The notes under the pieces were generated by a model, which saw only the letters and a list, made by a program, of their open reading frames with translations, was not told the DNA's origin and ran no database searches. A DNA stretch of 37,745 bases from Candidatus Kuenenia stuttgartensis (GTDB lineage: Bacteria; Planctomycetota; Planctomycetia; Pirellulales; UBA1268), in the NCBI GenBank assembly GCA_945860405.1, contig CAMARC010000006.1, forward strand, positions 1 to 37,745, given 5' to 3'. The first letter of the stretch is position 1. Each line of letters begins with the position of its first letter. This document shows positions 1 to 8,913 of the stretch, in pieces. Both the position numbers and the translations under genes were made by a program.

Positions 1-305
1 GCGACGCCGACGCGATCGTGCTGGAGGAGCTCGACCGTGCCGGGCTGATGCGGAAGGTTTCGCAGGCGTTTGCCGTCCTCCTTCCGGTGCAAAGCGTCGG
101 GGTGATGGGGGACGCGCGGACCTACGACGAGGTCCTCGCCGTCCGGTCAGTCGAAACGGAGGACTTCATGACCGCCGATTGGTCGCACCTGCCTTACGAC
201 GTCCTGGCGCGGATCTCAACGCGGGTCATCAACGAGGTTCGCGGCATCAATCGCGTCGTCTACGACATCTCGTCGAAGCCGCCGGCCACGATCGAGTGGG
301 AGTGA
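1..305 (+). CDS. guaA: GMP synthase (glutamine-hydrolysing), C-terminal part, 5' truncated by window edge
   Basis: Open frame from window start; C-terminus [27 protein letters not shown] is the characteristic GuaA C-terminal dimerisation motif. Confidence 0.95.
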   Translation, partial: DADAIVLEELDRAGLMRKVSQAFAVLLPVQSVGVMGDARTYDEVLAVRSVETEDFMTADWSHLPYDVLARISTRVINEVRGINRVVYDISSKPPATIEWE

Positions 306-320
306 GGGCCGACGGCCCTC
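304..320. terminator. Perfect inverted repeat GAGGGCC-GAC-GGCCCTC between convergent guaA and SulP stop codons; candidate bidirectional terminator
   Basis: 7-bp perfect stem, 3-nt loop, filling the gap between guaA stop (303-305) and SulP stop (321-323). No U-tract. Confidence 0.5.
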
Positions 321-2012
321 TCAGACGGCACGCTTCCGAGTGGCGAGAGGGTGGCGCGAGAGTGGCCGATGCCCTTCCAGCCCGATGACACGGATCCACA
401 GCCCGGCACGCTCGAAGTCGTCCTCCAACTCGTTGAGCTTCTCGAGCACGCTGTGATCGACCAGCCTGGTTCCCTCGAGATTGACGATGATGTTGTTGCC
501 GTCGAGAAGCCCGAGCTTCTCGATCTGGCCACGGAACGGGATCCAGTTGCTGAACACGGCCGATCCGACTGCATCGATCTGGATCGTCGTGTCGTCGATG
601 ACGCGAATCTCGAGGAACGGCTTGAACATCGTTCTCAGCGGGAGGCCATGGATGGCGTGAATGACGAACTTCGTCGCCACCCCGATGGCCACGCCGAGGA
701 GGAGATCGGTCGCCAGAACGCCGATGATCGTGCCGAGGAAGATCACCATCTGCTCGCGTCCGATCCGCCAGATGCTGATGAACTCGGCTGGCGACGCCAG
801 TCTGAATCCGGTGTAGACGAGCATGGCGGCCAGGGCGGCGAAGGGGATGGCGCGGACCAGCCAGGGCACCAGCGCCACGAACGCCAACAGGAAGATTCCG
901 TGCCAGAAATCGGCAAACCGTGTCCGTGCCCCGTTGTCGATGTTCGCCTTGCTGCGGACGATCTCGGAGATCATCGGAAGCCCGCCGATCGACGCGGCCA
1001 CCACGTTGGCAGCCCCGACGGCCACGAGGTCACGGTCAAGGGTCGTCTTCCGCTTCCAGGGATCGACCATGTCGATCGCCTTGGCGCTGAGGATCGACTC
1101 GAGGTTACCCACGAGGGCGAACATAACGAGCCATTTCAACGATGTCCCCAGGTGAGCAGCGTCGGTGAAGGCTGACACATCCGGGAATGTCACCGCCGTG
1201 CTGAGCCGCGCCGGGACGTTGAGGAGGAACTGCGGCCCGAGCGGGTACTCATGCTCGCCGAACACGTAGGAATGCTCCTGGCTCAACCCGAGCCCGAGGG
1301 CCATCGGCACCGCCACGATCAAGACGATCAATTGGGCCGGCACCCGCTTCAGCCAACACTCCGGAAGACGGTTCCTGACCCAGGGCATCGCCACCAGGAT
1401 CGCCAAACTCGTGAACCCGACCAGGGCGATCGCCGGATTGAGACCGAGGAACGTCTCTGGCAATTCGCGGAGGATTTCGAACGGCTCGGCAGCAGCCTTC
1501 TCCCCGAGCATCACGGGAAACTGCTTGAGAATGATGATCACACCGATCGCGGCCAGCATCCCGTGAACGACCGCGGTGGGGAAAAACTCGCCGACAACGC
1601 CGGTACGGAGCAAGCCGAAGATCACTTGCACGATCCCGGCCGCGCAGCCCACCGCGAGCGTCAATCGATAGGCCTCGAGGTCCTTCGCCGGGTCTTGGCC
1701 CCCTGTGAACCCGAAAGCCTGCATCGCCCCCAGGACGATAACGATCAAGCCCGCTGCGGGCCCTTTGATAGTGAGTTCGGAATTGCTGATGAAGGGCGTC
1801 AGGCACGCCCCGACGATGGCGGTGAAGACACCGGCGACCGGCGGAAAACCCGAGGCGACTGAAATCCCCAGGCACAGCGGCAACGCGATGAGGAAAACCA
1901 GAAACCCGGCCGTCATGTCCTCGCGGATCCACCGACGAAACCCGTCGGCGTCCCCGCGAGGCGCGGCGGCGGGGTCACTCGGAGTCGCACCAACAATAGG
2001 GAGCTCAGGCAC
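321..2012 (-). CDS. SulP family anion transporter with C-terminal STAS domain
   Basis: Multi-TM protein with FLIALPLCLGISVASGFPPVAGVFTAIVG...GPAAGLIVIV typical of SulP; C-terminal STAS-like segment (NNIIVNLEGTRLVDHSVLEKL). ORF is open to 2108; GTG at 2012 is the likely start. Confidence 0.88.
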   Translation of the reverse strand: MPELPIVGATPSDPAAAPRGDADGFRRWIREDMTAGFLVFLIALPLCLGISVASGFPPVAGVFTAIVGACLTPFISNSELTIKGPAAGLIVIVLGAMQAFGFTGGQDPAKDLEAYRLTLAVGCAAGIVQVIFGLLRTGVVGEFFPTAVVHGMLAAIGVIIILKQFPVMLGEKAAAEPFEILRELPETFLGLNPAIALVGFTSLAILVAMPWVRNRLPECWLKRVPAQLIVLIVAVPMALGLGLSQEHSYVFGEHEYPLGPQFLLNVPARLSTAVTFPDVSAFTDAAHLGTSLKWLVMFALVGNLESILSAKAIDMVDPWKRKTTLDRDLVAVGAANVVAASIGGLPMISEIVRSKANIDNGARTRFADFWHGIFLLAFVALVPWLVRAIPFAALAAMLVYTGFRLASPAEFISIWRIGREQMVIFLGTIIGVLATDLLLGVAIGVATKFVIHAIHGLPLRTMFKPFLEIRVIDDTTIQIDAVGSAVFSNWIPFRGQIEKLGLLDGNNIIVNLEGTRLVDHSVLEKLNELEDDFERAGLWIRVIGLEGHRPLSRHPLATRKRAV

Positions 2013-2131
2013 GGTCTCATCCCCGCAGGCGAATGGAGGAAAATAGGTCGGTTCACCCCGTCTCGGGTGCAATCCGCAGGGACATCCGCCGGGCCGTGGG
2101 GCCACCACGCCTACAACTCTGCAAGCCGCGG

Positions 2132-2155
2132 GCTTCAGGGTCTGCTTCAGGGTCT
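2132..2155. repeat. Perfect tandem 12-bp direct repeat GCTTCAGGGTCT x2 upstream of the response regulator
   Basis: Read directly: GCTTCAGGGTCTGCTTCAGGGTCT, about 80-100 nt upstream of the ATG at 2233. Confidence 0.85.
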
Positions 2156-2232
2156 ACAGACTGCTGGAGCATCCACCGGCACCTGTGATTGTGGTATTCT
2201 AGTTGAGATTCAGAGGCCTCGGAAGAAACACC

Positions 2233-2904
2233 ATGCATGTCGCTATCGTCGAGGACGACCCTGTCATCGCCAAGGCCGTGGCCACGGCGGTGCGGGAGGC
2301 CGGCCATGAGTGCACGTGGGTCCCCGACGGTGAGACGGCAGTCCGGCAAAACACGCTCCTCTCCAACGATGTCGTCATCCTCGATGTCATGCTCCCCAAG
2401 ATGAGCGGTCTCGAGGTGCTCAGTGCAGCCCGCGATGCCGGCGTGAAAACACCGGTGATCCTCCTCACGGCTCTCGGCACCGTCACCGACAAGCTTTCCG
2501 GCTTCCGCTCAGGTGCCGACGACTACCTCGTCAAGCCGTTCGCGATCGACGAGCTCCTTGCCCGGATCCAGGCGATCCACCGCCGCACGTCCAACAAACC
2601 GACGATGGAGATCGAGGCTGGTCCCCTCCAACTGAGCCTGTCGACAAAACGGCTTTCGCTCGATGGACGGACGATTGATCTGACGCCGACGGAGTTCAGC
2701 ATTCTCGAACTGCTGATGCGTTTCAACGGGCAGGTCGTGACCAGAAAGATGCTCTGCGAGCATGTCTGGGCTTTCGACTGGGACGGCCCGACGAACGTCA
2801 TCGAGGTGCACATCAACAGGCTCCGCGGCAAGCTCGACAAAGGGCGCGCGGATTCTTACATCCAAACCATCCGCGGACGAGGCTATGCCCTGGCCATCGA
2901 TTGA
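2233..2904 (+). CDS. OmpR/PhoB family response regulator
   Basis: MHVAIVEDDPVIAKAV..VVILDVMLPKMSGLEVL..LLTALG..GADDYLVKPFAIDELLARI receiver plus winged-helix DNA-binding domain ending VIEVHINRLRGKLDKG..IQTIRGRGYAL. Confidence 0.95.
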   Translation: MHVAIVEDDPVIAKAVATAVREAGHECTWVPDGETAVRQNTLLSNDVVILDVMLPKMSGLEVLSAARDAGVKTPVILLTALGTVTDKLSGFRSGADDYLVKPFAIDELLARIQAIHRRTSNKPTMEIEAGPLQLSLSTKRLSLDGRTIDLTPTEFSILELLMRFNGQVVTRKMLCEHVWAFDWDGPTNVIEVHINRLRGKLDKGRADSYIQTIRGRGYALAID

Positions 2905-4360
2905 CGTGCCTTTCTTCCGGTGCATTCCCTGGGGATCGCTCCGCGTCCGCCTCACGCTCCTCAACTCGGCGGCCGTTCTCCTGGCGATGCTGATCCTCCT
3001 CTTCGCCGTGCGCATCGGGGTGCGGACTGCCTTGTTCAAGGAGACGGAGCAGACGCTTCTCGGCGAGGTCCGCGAGGTGGCAATGTCTCTCGAGGAGTAC
3101 TACCCGAAATCCGGCAGCTTTGTTGCCAGTCGCGATCTGCTGGTCGCAGAGCTCCGCCGCAAGGCCGAGAGCCATCGTGACCGCTCCTGGTTTCTCCAGC
3201 TCCTCGAAAAAAACCAGCACGGCACGAACACGGTCTGGGCCAGTGACAATTGCCCCGAGGAGATCCTCACCGAGCCAATCGACGAGGCCGTGACGGAGAA
3301 GGTCAAGCGGGCGGCCAAGCACCGGTGGGCCAGGACATTCATCGACACGATCGACCGGCAGAGGCTTTATGTCCGCATCGGCATGCCCGACGCGGTCATC
3401 GAGAAGGATGTCGACAACCTGACCTGGTTTCTTCTCCCCATCGGCATCGGATTCACCCTCCTCACGCCGCTGGCGGGATACTGGCTGGCCCTGAGGGCCA
3501 CCCAGCCGATCGCCGGCATCCTCAAGACCGCCGTCAAGCTCAAGCCCACCAAGCTCGGCGACCGCCTCCTGACCCGGGGCACAAACGACGAGCTCGACCA
3601 GCTTTCGGCCACGATCAACCGTCTCCTCGATCAGGTGGCGCGGCACGTGGACCGGCAGCAGCAATTCGTCGCCGACGCCGCTCATGAGTTGCGCGGCCCT
3701 CTGGCGGCGATGCAGAACACGCTCGAGGTTGCCACCGCCAACAATCGGAGCCTCGATTCCTATCAGGGAACCATCGAAGAGGCGCTCGGCGAGACCCGCC
3801 ATCTCACCAAACTCACGAACGATCTCCTCCTCCTGGCCGAGGTCGGCAACAGCCTTGGCTCGGTATTCAACGAGGCCTGCGACCTAGGGGATGTGGCGCG
3901 GCAGACGGCCGCGATGTTCGGGGGAACGGCCGAGGAGCGATCGATCGAGTTGACGATCCAAACCAGCGGAGAAGCGATCGTCCGCGGCGACGAGCGGCAG
4001 CTCCGGCAGGTGATCAGCAACCTCGTCGACAATGCCCTCCGCTTCACCCCAGACGGCGGGCGCATCGACCTCTCCGTCGAGTCGAATCAGGCGGCCCACG
4101 AAGCGATCGTGACCGTGGCCGACAGCGGCCGTGGCGTCGAGCCGGAGCATCTCGAGCGGGTGTTCGATCGATTCTTCCAGGCGGATGCAGCCCGCGATCG
4201 CAGCGACATCAAGCGGGGCGGCGGCCTGGGGTTGTCGATCTGCCGTTCGATCATCGAACGCCACGGCGGGCGAATCAGCCTCGACAGCCCAGGCGTCGGC
4301 CGGGGCGCGACCGTGAGGGTCATCGTGCCACTCCGGCTGGTGCGCCGAAAGCCCCTGTAA
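2885..4360 (+). CDS. Sensor histidine kinase with TM segments, HAMP-like linker and HATPase domain
   Basis: Overlaps the RR end; H-box FVADAAHELRGPLAAMQNTLEVA; N-box LRQVISNLVDNALRFTPDGG; DSGRGVEPEHLERVFDRFFQ; GGGLGLSICRSIIERHGG. Confidence 0.95.
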   Translation: MPWPSIDVPFFRCIPWGSLRVRLTLLNSAAVLLAMLILLFAVRIGVRTALFKETEQTLLGEVREVAMSLEEYYPKSGSFVASRDLLVAELRRKAESHRDRSWFLQLLEKNQHGTNTVWASDNCPEEILTEPIDEAVTEKVKRAAKHRWARTFIDTIDRQRLYVRIGMPDAVIEKDVDNLTWFLLPIGIGFTLLTPLAGYWLALRATQPIAGILKTAVKLKPTKLGDRLLTRGTNDELDQLSATINRLLDQVARHVDRQQQFVADAAHELRGPLAAMQNTLEVATANNRSLDSYQGTIEEALGETRHLTKLTNDLLLLAEVGNSLGSVFNEACDLGDVARQTAAMFGGTAEERSIELTIQTSGEAIVRGDERQLRQVISNLVDNALRFTPDGGRIDLSVESNQAAHEAIVTVADSGRGVEPEHLERVFDRFFQADAARDRSDIKRGGGLGLSICRSIIERHGGRISLDSPGVGRGATVRVIVPLRLVRRKPL

Positions 4361-4500
4361 CGTCGTTGCTTCCCACCGCGACGGATTGCCACGGCCGGTC
4401 CACCACGGCCTTTCTCCCGACGCCAGGCACTCAGGCACGATCGTGGCACAGCGTGCCCGACGGCCTTCGACCACGCGGCGCATCCGTGCCCAGGGACTCT

Positions 4501-4523
4501 GGGGAGGCGGGGCAGGGGGGGGG
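4501..4523 (+). other. G-rich putative G-quadruplex motif GGGGAGGCGGGGCAGGGGGGGGG
   Basis: G-tracts read directly; intergenic, about 100 nt upstream of the porin ATG. Confidence 0.5.
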
Positions 4524-4560
4524 ATTTCTCCAGTCTCCCCAATCCGTCATCGCTTCACCA

Positions 4561-4591
4561 ATCGTCAAGGTCGCCCACCGACTCTGACGAT
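4561..4591. repeat. Inverted repeat ATCGTCA-N17-TGACGAT in porin leader
   Basis: Perfect 7-bp arms at 4561-4567 and 4585-4591, just upstream of the ATG at 4623. Confidence 0.6.
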
Positions 4592-4622
4592 CAAGCAGAC
4601 ATTGCACCCGGAGATTCCCGCC

Positions 4623-6389
4623 ATGGTCCACGGCCCTCCCAAATACCGGCCGCCCCCAAGCGGGTGGGTTTGCGGTCTGGGAACGGCCGCCTTGGCACTT
4701 CTTGCGCCCCTCGTGACGGGCGTGGGGCTCCTGGCGGCTGCCGAGCCCTATCTGGTGATCGCCGAGACCGACGACGCGCCGGCCCTCACGCTTCCGAGCG
4801 TCACCGCCGGCTTCGATTCGTTTGACGACGTGAGCGAGGCCTTCGAGGACGACCGGAAGAAAGTGGCCGCCCTCGAAAAGCGACTCGCGGAGCTCGAAAA
4901 GAACGGGGCCGCGAAGGTCGAATCGATCCCCGCTCCCGACCCCAAGCCGGCCGGCAAGGATGCGAGCGCAGAGGACGCCAAGAAAGATGACAAGAAGGAC
5001 GAAAAGAAGCCGGAGGAGCCCTACGAGGTCGGCAGTGACCTGGGGATGACGGCGAAGTGGAATTACGGTCTCCAGGCGGAAAGCGCTCACCAGGACTTCC
5101 GCGTCAAAGTGGGCGGCCGGATCCAGATGGACCAGGTGGCGTTTACGGAGGGCCCCGGCCCAGCCCAACCCCAAAATCAAGGCGGCCTGGCACCACTGCT
5201 CCGAGACGCGATCGACTTCCGTCGCGCCCGGCTCCGCGTCGACGGCCGGATGTACGAACTCTACGACTTCGTCGGTGAATACGACTTCTCGAACCAATTG
5301 AACGCCAACGCCTCGACCTTCCCCACGGAGTCGTCGCTGGGCAACTACGCCGCGATCACCGAAAACTGGATCCAGATCCGCGAGGTCCCGGGCGTCGGCA
5401 TCATCCGTGGTGGCAATCAGAAGGATCCGTTCGGCTTCGAGCACCTGACGAGCAGTCGCTGGCTCAACTTCATGGAACGGTCCTATGCCCAGGACCTCTA
5501 CGAGGGCCCGTTCAACAACGGCTTCGTTCCCGGCGTCCGGCTCCTCAACACCACCGATGACCAGCGGGCGACATGGTCGGTGGGAGCGTTCAAGAACACC
5601 GCCAACCCGTTCGGCTTCATCGACAACTCCTCCGGCAATGCCGCGGTCGGCCGGCTCACCTGGCTGCCGTATTACGAGGACGAGGGGAAGAAGCTCCTCC
5701 ACCTCGGCGTCGCCGGCCGGGCGATGCAGACCAACAACGGCCAGGTCCGCTACCGCACCCGAGGCAACCTCCGCGACGGCCCCCCCGGCCCGCTCAACGC
5801 GATCTATCTCGACTCCGGATTGCTCGGGGGAGACTGGATCAACCAGATGGGCCTCGAACTGGTGGGGAACAACGGCCCCTGGTCGTTCCAGTCGGAGTAC
5901 TTCGGCAACTGGCTTTACAACACCACGTCGGCGACCGGAGCCTTCGATCCCACATCGCCCAATTACGGCACGGCCGGACTCCAGCCAAACGGCGCCCCCT
6001 GCGGAACCTACTTCACGAACTCGGGCTATGCCGAGGTGCTCTATTTCGTCACCGGTGAATCAAGGTCCTACGACCGACTTGAGGCCCGCTTCGACCGCCC
6101 GATCCCGCGGAACAACTTCTACGTCGTCCGGGATTCCACCGGCCGCCTCCGGGCCAGCGAGGGTGCTGTCCAGGTGGCGATGCGGTACCAGTACGTCTGC
6201 CTCTCCGATCATGAGATCAACGGTGGCACGCTCAACGCGCTTACCGCCGGCGTGAACTGGATGTTCAATCCCAACGCGCGTCTCTACTTCAACTACGACT
6301 TCGCCTACCGCGACTTCACCAACAACTTCAACAACAACGCCAGCGGTTGGATCACCGGCTTCGGCACCCGTCTGGCCTTCGACTTCTGA
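4623..6389 (+). CDS. Porin, OprO/OprP (phosphate-selective) family-like, with charged N-terminal coiled-coil
   Basis: Signal-like N-terminus, KKVAALEKRLAELEKN coiled coil, FRVKVGGRIQMDQVAFTEG, IDFRRARLRVDGRMYELYDFVGEYDFSN, GNQKDPFGFEHLTSSRWLNFMERS, C-terminal aromatic TRLAFDF. Confidence 0.88.
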   Translation: MVHGPPKYRPPPSGWVCGLGTAALALLAPLVTGVGLLAAAEPYLVIAETDDAPALTLPSVTAGFDSFDDVSEAFEDDRKKVAALEKRLAELEKNGAAKVESIPAPDPKPAGKDASAEDAKKDDKKDEKKPEEPYEVGSDLGMTAKWNYGLQAESAHQDFRVKVGGRIQMDQVAFTEGPGPAQPQNQGGLAPLLRDAIDFRRARLRVDGRMYELYDFVGEYDFSNQLNANASTFPTESSLGNYAAITENWIQIREVPGVGIIRGGNQKDPFGFEHLTSSRWLNFMERSYAQDLYEGPFNNGFVPGVRLLNTTDDQRATWSVGAFKNTANPFGFIDNSSGNAAVGRLTWLPYYEDEGKKLLHLGVAGRAMQTNNGQVRYRTRGNLRDGPPGPLNAIYLDSGLLGGDWINQMGLELVGNNGPWSFQSEYFGNWLYNTTSATGAFDPTSPNYGTAGLQPNGAPCGTYFTNSGYAEVLYFVTGESRSYDRLEARFDRPIPRNNFYVVRDSTGRLRASEGAVQVAMRYQYVCLSDHEINGGTLNALTAGVNWMFNPNARLYFNYDFAYRDFTNNFNNNASGWITGFGTRLAFDF

Positions 6390-6432
6390 CCACACCTCAG
6401 GCCGACCACCTGAAGCGACGGAGTGTCTCGAC

Positions 6433-7047
6433 ATGCATCTCTACGCTGCTCCCCTGTCGCTTGCGATCCTCGTGGCGACCGCTGCTGTCGCGACTGCAGC
6501 CCCGCCAGACGCCGCTGGGCTGACCACACCGCCGCGCCTGGTCCAGGCCAACAGCAGCCAGCTCCTCCCACCGGAGGACGTTCCGGCCCGGCCGCCCAGC
6601 GGCCAGAAGACCCCTCCCGTCCGCAATCCGGCTGCTCCATCCCAAAGCGCGGAGCAGGGGGGAGATCAAGCAGCGGCCAAGGGCAAGGGCTGTGGAAAGC
6701 CCGGCTGCACCTCATGCATCCCCCAGGTGGCCACCTGCAAGGCGAAGTGGGAAGACAAAAAGTCGAAGAAGGCGATCTTCACTCAGAAGTGCGACTTCGA
6801 GTGCAGCAGGCCGTGGGAGCCCTACCATCAGGGCAACTGCTGCGAGGAGAAGACCACTCCCTGTGGCGACATGCACACGAAGAAGAAGCTTTTCAAGACG
6901 GAGGAGGAAGTGGTGGAGCGGGTGCTCAAGTACGAGGTGGTGATGAGGCCAGCCGCCCCGTGCTGCGAGCCGGAGCCAACCTGCCGCTGCCTCGGCTGTC
7001 GCTGTCTCGGCTCGGCGTTTGAGCGGTTGTTCTCCTGGTGTCATTGA
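6433..7047 (+). CDS. Small secreted cysteine-rich hypothetical protein
   Basis: Signal peptide-like MHLYAAPLSLAILVATAAVATAAPP; Cys-rich C-terminal half (CGKPGCTSCIPQVATC..CDFECSRPWEPYHQGNCCEEKTTPCG..CCEPEPTCRCLGCRCLG). Confidence 0.75.
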   Translation: MHLYAAPLSLAILVATAAVATAAPPDAAGLTTPPRLVQANSSQLLPPEDVPARPPSGQKTPPVRNPAAPSQSAEQGGDQAAAKGKGCGKPGCTSCIPQVATCKAKWEDKKSKKAIFTQKCDFECSRPWEPYHQGNCCEEKTTPCGDMHTKKKLFKTEEEVVERVLKYEVVMRPAAPCCEPEPTCRCLGCRCLGSAFERLFSWCH

Positions 7048-7332
7048 GCACAGAGCTGGCCGGCCCATCCCTCATCTCCCCTCATCTTTCCCAATCAGCC
7101 GATCCCGGAGTGTCATCGCGTCAGGCATTCCCGCAGCATCCTGCCTGACGCTCACTTCTGAACCGGTCGCTCCCCTGATTTCCTCGACTCTGACGATTCC
7201 TCCTGGGATACCACCCATGAGGATTGTCGCGACGTGGAAGACCCTGCCGGGGACGCCAGAGATCAGCCCTTCCGCCCCCCTCGGGGGTCCGGACCGCGCC
7301 CTGGATCGATCCGCTCCAGGCTGACCTCCGCC

Positions 7333-8892
7333 GTGGCAGCCTTCCGTCTCGGCGCCTTCGCTCTCGCCGCCGCTGCCTCGGCCACCGCCGACGAAAGAGC
7401 CGTGAGCGGTGGCCGACGACCATTTGGAATCCCTGGCGTGGCCGAGGGGATGGCTGAGTCCATTCCGCCACCGGCCAACGAAGAACCCGCGCCAATCACG
7501 TCGACGACGCCGATCTGGGAGGGGAGTCGGGACGAGGGCGCCCCGGTGCGATTCGGGGATGACCCGCTCCGCGGGGACGAACAGGCGACGGCCGGCGTCC
7601 GCATCGGCGGCCTCGTCCAACTCGATAACACCGCCTATGCAGCGAGCGCAGGCCCGATGCAGCCGATCGATCGAGCCGGGCTCGCCCCGCCGCTCTCCGA
7701 CGCCGTGAACTTCCGTCGGGCCCGTCTCCGGGTCGATGGACAGCGGGGGGATCAATTCGATTGGGCCGCCGAATACGACTTCGTCAACCAGATCAACGCC
7801 AACAACCAGATCGATCCGCTCTGGCCCAGCCAGGGTCCATACCCCGCGGTCACCGACCTGTGGTTGCGGATGAGTGACGTGCCCGTTCTTGGCGCTCTGC
7901 GGGCCGGCAATCAGAAGGATCCGTTCGGCTACGAACATCTCTCGAGCTGCCGATACCTCGACTTCATGGAGCGGTCGTTCTGCCAGGATGCCTTCGTCGG
8001 CCCCTTCAATGACGGCTTCGTCCCCGGGATCTCGGCGCGCAACGGCACTGCCGACGGGCTCGTCGGCTGGGAAGCCGGCGGTTTCGTGAACACCGCTGCC
8101 CCCTTCGGCTTCTCCGACTTCGCCGGGGGGAGCATGACCGTCGGCCGGGTCGTCTGGGTGCCGACCTACGAGGACGATGGACACAGGCTCCTTCACATCG
8201 GCCTGGCCGGAAGAACGATGCAGCCCCGCAACGGCCTCGTCCGCTTCCGCAGCCGTGGCGGCCTGTGGAACGGTCCACCGGGCCCCGACAACGCCATCTA
8301 TGCCGATTCCGGGGTGCTCGCCGGCTCGTGGCAGAACATGCTCGGCACCGAATTGGTCGCCAACGCCGGCCCCTGGTCGATGCAGGCCGAGTATTTCGGC
8401 TCGTGGCTCTACGACGCTGCCACGACCGACATCGGCCCACTGTCGACCGCGGGCTGGCAACCACCCCCAGGCACGCCGGTGGGCACCGTCTTCTATCAAG
8501 GGGGCTATCTGGAGACGACCTACTTCCTCACCGGCGAGAGCCGCACCTATTCCCTCGTCGAGCACCGCTTCGACCGCCCGCAACCGCGTCGCCTGCTCGC
8601 GCTCTCGCCGCACAGACCCCGCGGGTTCGGGGCCTGGCAGGCAGCCGCCCGCTACAATTACCTCTGCCTCAATGACGGGCAGGTCAACGGTGGCCTTCTC
8701 AACGGCATGACGCTCGGCCTCAATTGGCTCCTCACGCCGAACGCCCGCCTCGTGTTCAATTACGACCTCACGCACCGGGACTACAAAAGCACGCCGTGGG
8801 CCAACGGGCCGTCTGGTCCAGTGCCAGTCCCGTCGTACGACGGCAGCGGAACGATCCACGGATTCGGCAGCCGGCTGGCCTTCGATTTCTGA
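7333..8892 (+). CDS. Second OprO/P-like porin paralog
   Basis: Shares VNFRRARLRVDGQ, AAEYDFVNQINANNQ, GNQKDPFGYEHLSSCRYLDFMERSF, GPFNDGFVPGI and GSRLAFDF with the 4623-6389 product. ORF open to 7234; GTG at 7333 precedes a signal-like sequence. Confidence 0.85.
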   Translation: MAAFRLGAFALAAAASATADERAVSGGRRPFGIPGVAEGMAESIPPPANEEPAPITSTTPIWEGSRDEGAPVRFGDDPLRGDEQATAGVRIGGLVQLDNTAYAASAGPMQPIDRAGLAPPLSDAVNFRRARLRVDGQRGDQFDWAAEYDFVNQINANNQIDPLWPSQGPYPAVTDLWLRMSDVPVLGALRAGNQKDPFGYEHLSSCRYLDFMERSFCQDAFVGPFNDGFVPGISARNGTADGLVGWEAGGFVNTAAPFGFSDFAGGSMTVGRVVWVPTYEDDGHRLLHIGLAGRTMQPRNGLVRFRSRGGLWNGPPGPDNAIYADSGVLAGSWQNMLGTELVANAGPWSMQAEYFGSWLYDAATTDIGPLSTAGWQPPPGTPVGTVFYQGGYLETTYFLTGESRTYSLVEHRFDRPQPRRLLALSPHRPRGFGAWQAAARYNYLCLNDGQVNGGLLNGMTLGLNWLLTPNARLVFNYDLTHRDYKSTPWANGPSGPVPVPSYDGSGTIHGFGSRLAFDF

Positions 8893-8913
8893 TTCGCGTC
8901 CCGGACAGGTGTC

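Noticed and set aside
4431-5702. 423-aa minus-strand ORF
   Set aside because: Antisense to the first porin; no recognisable motif.
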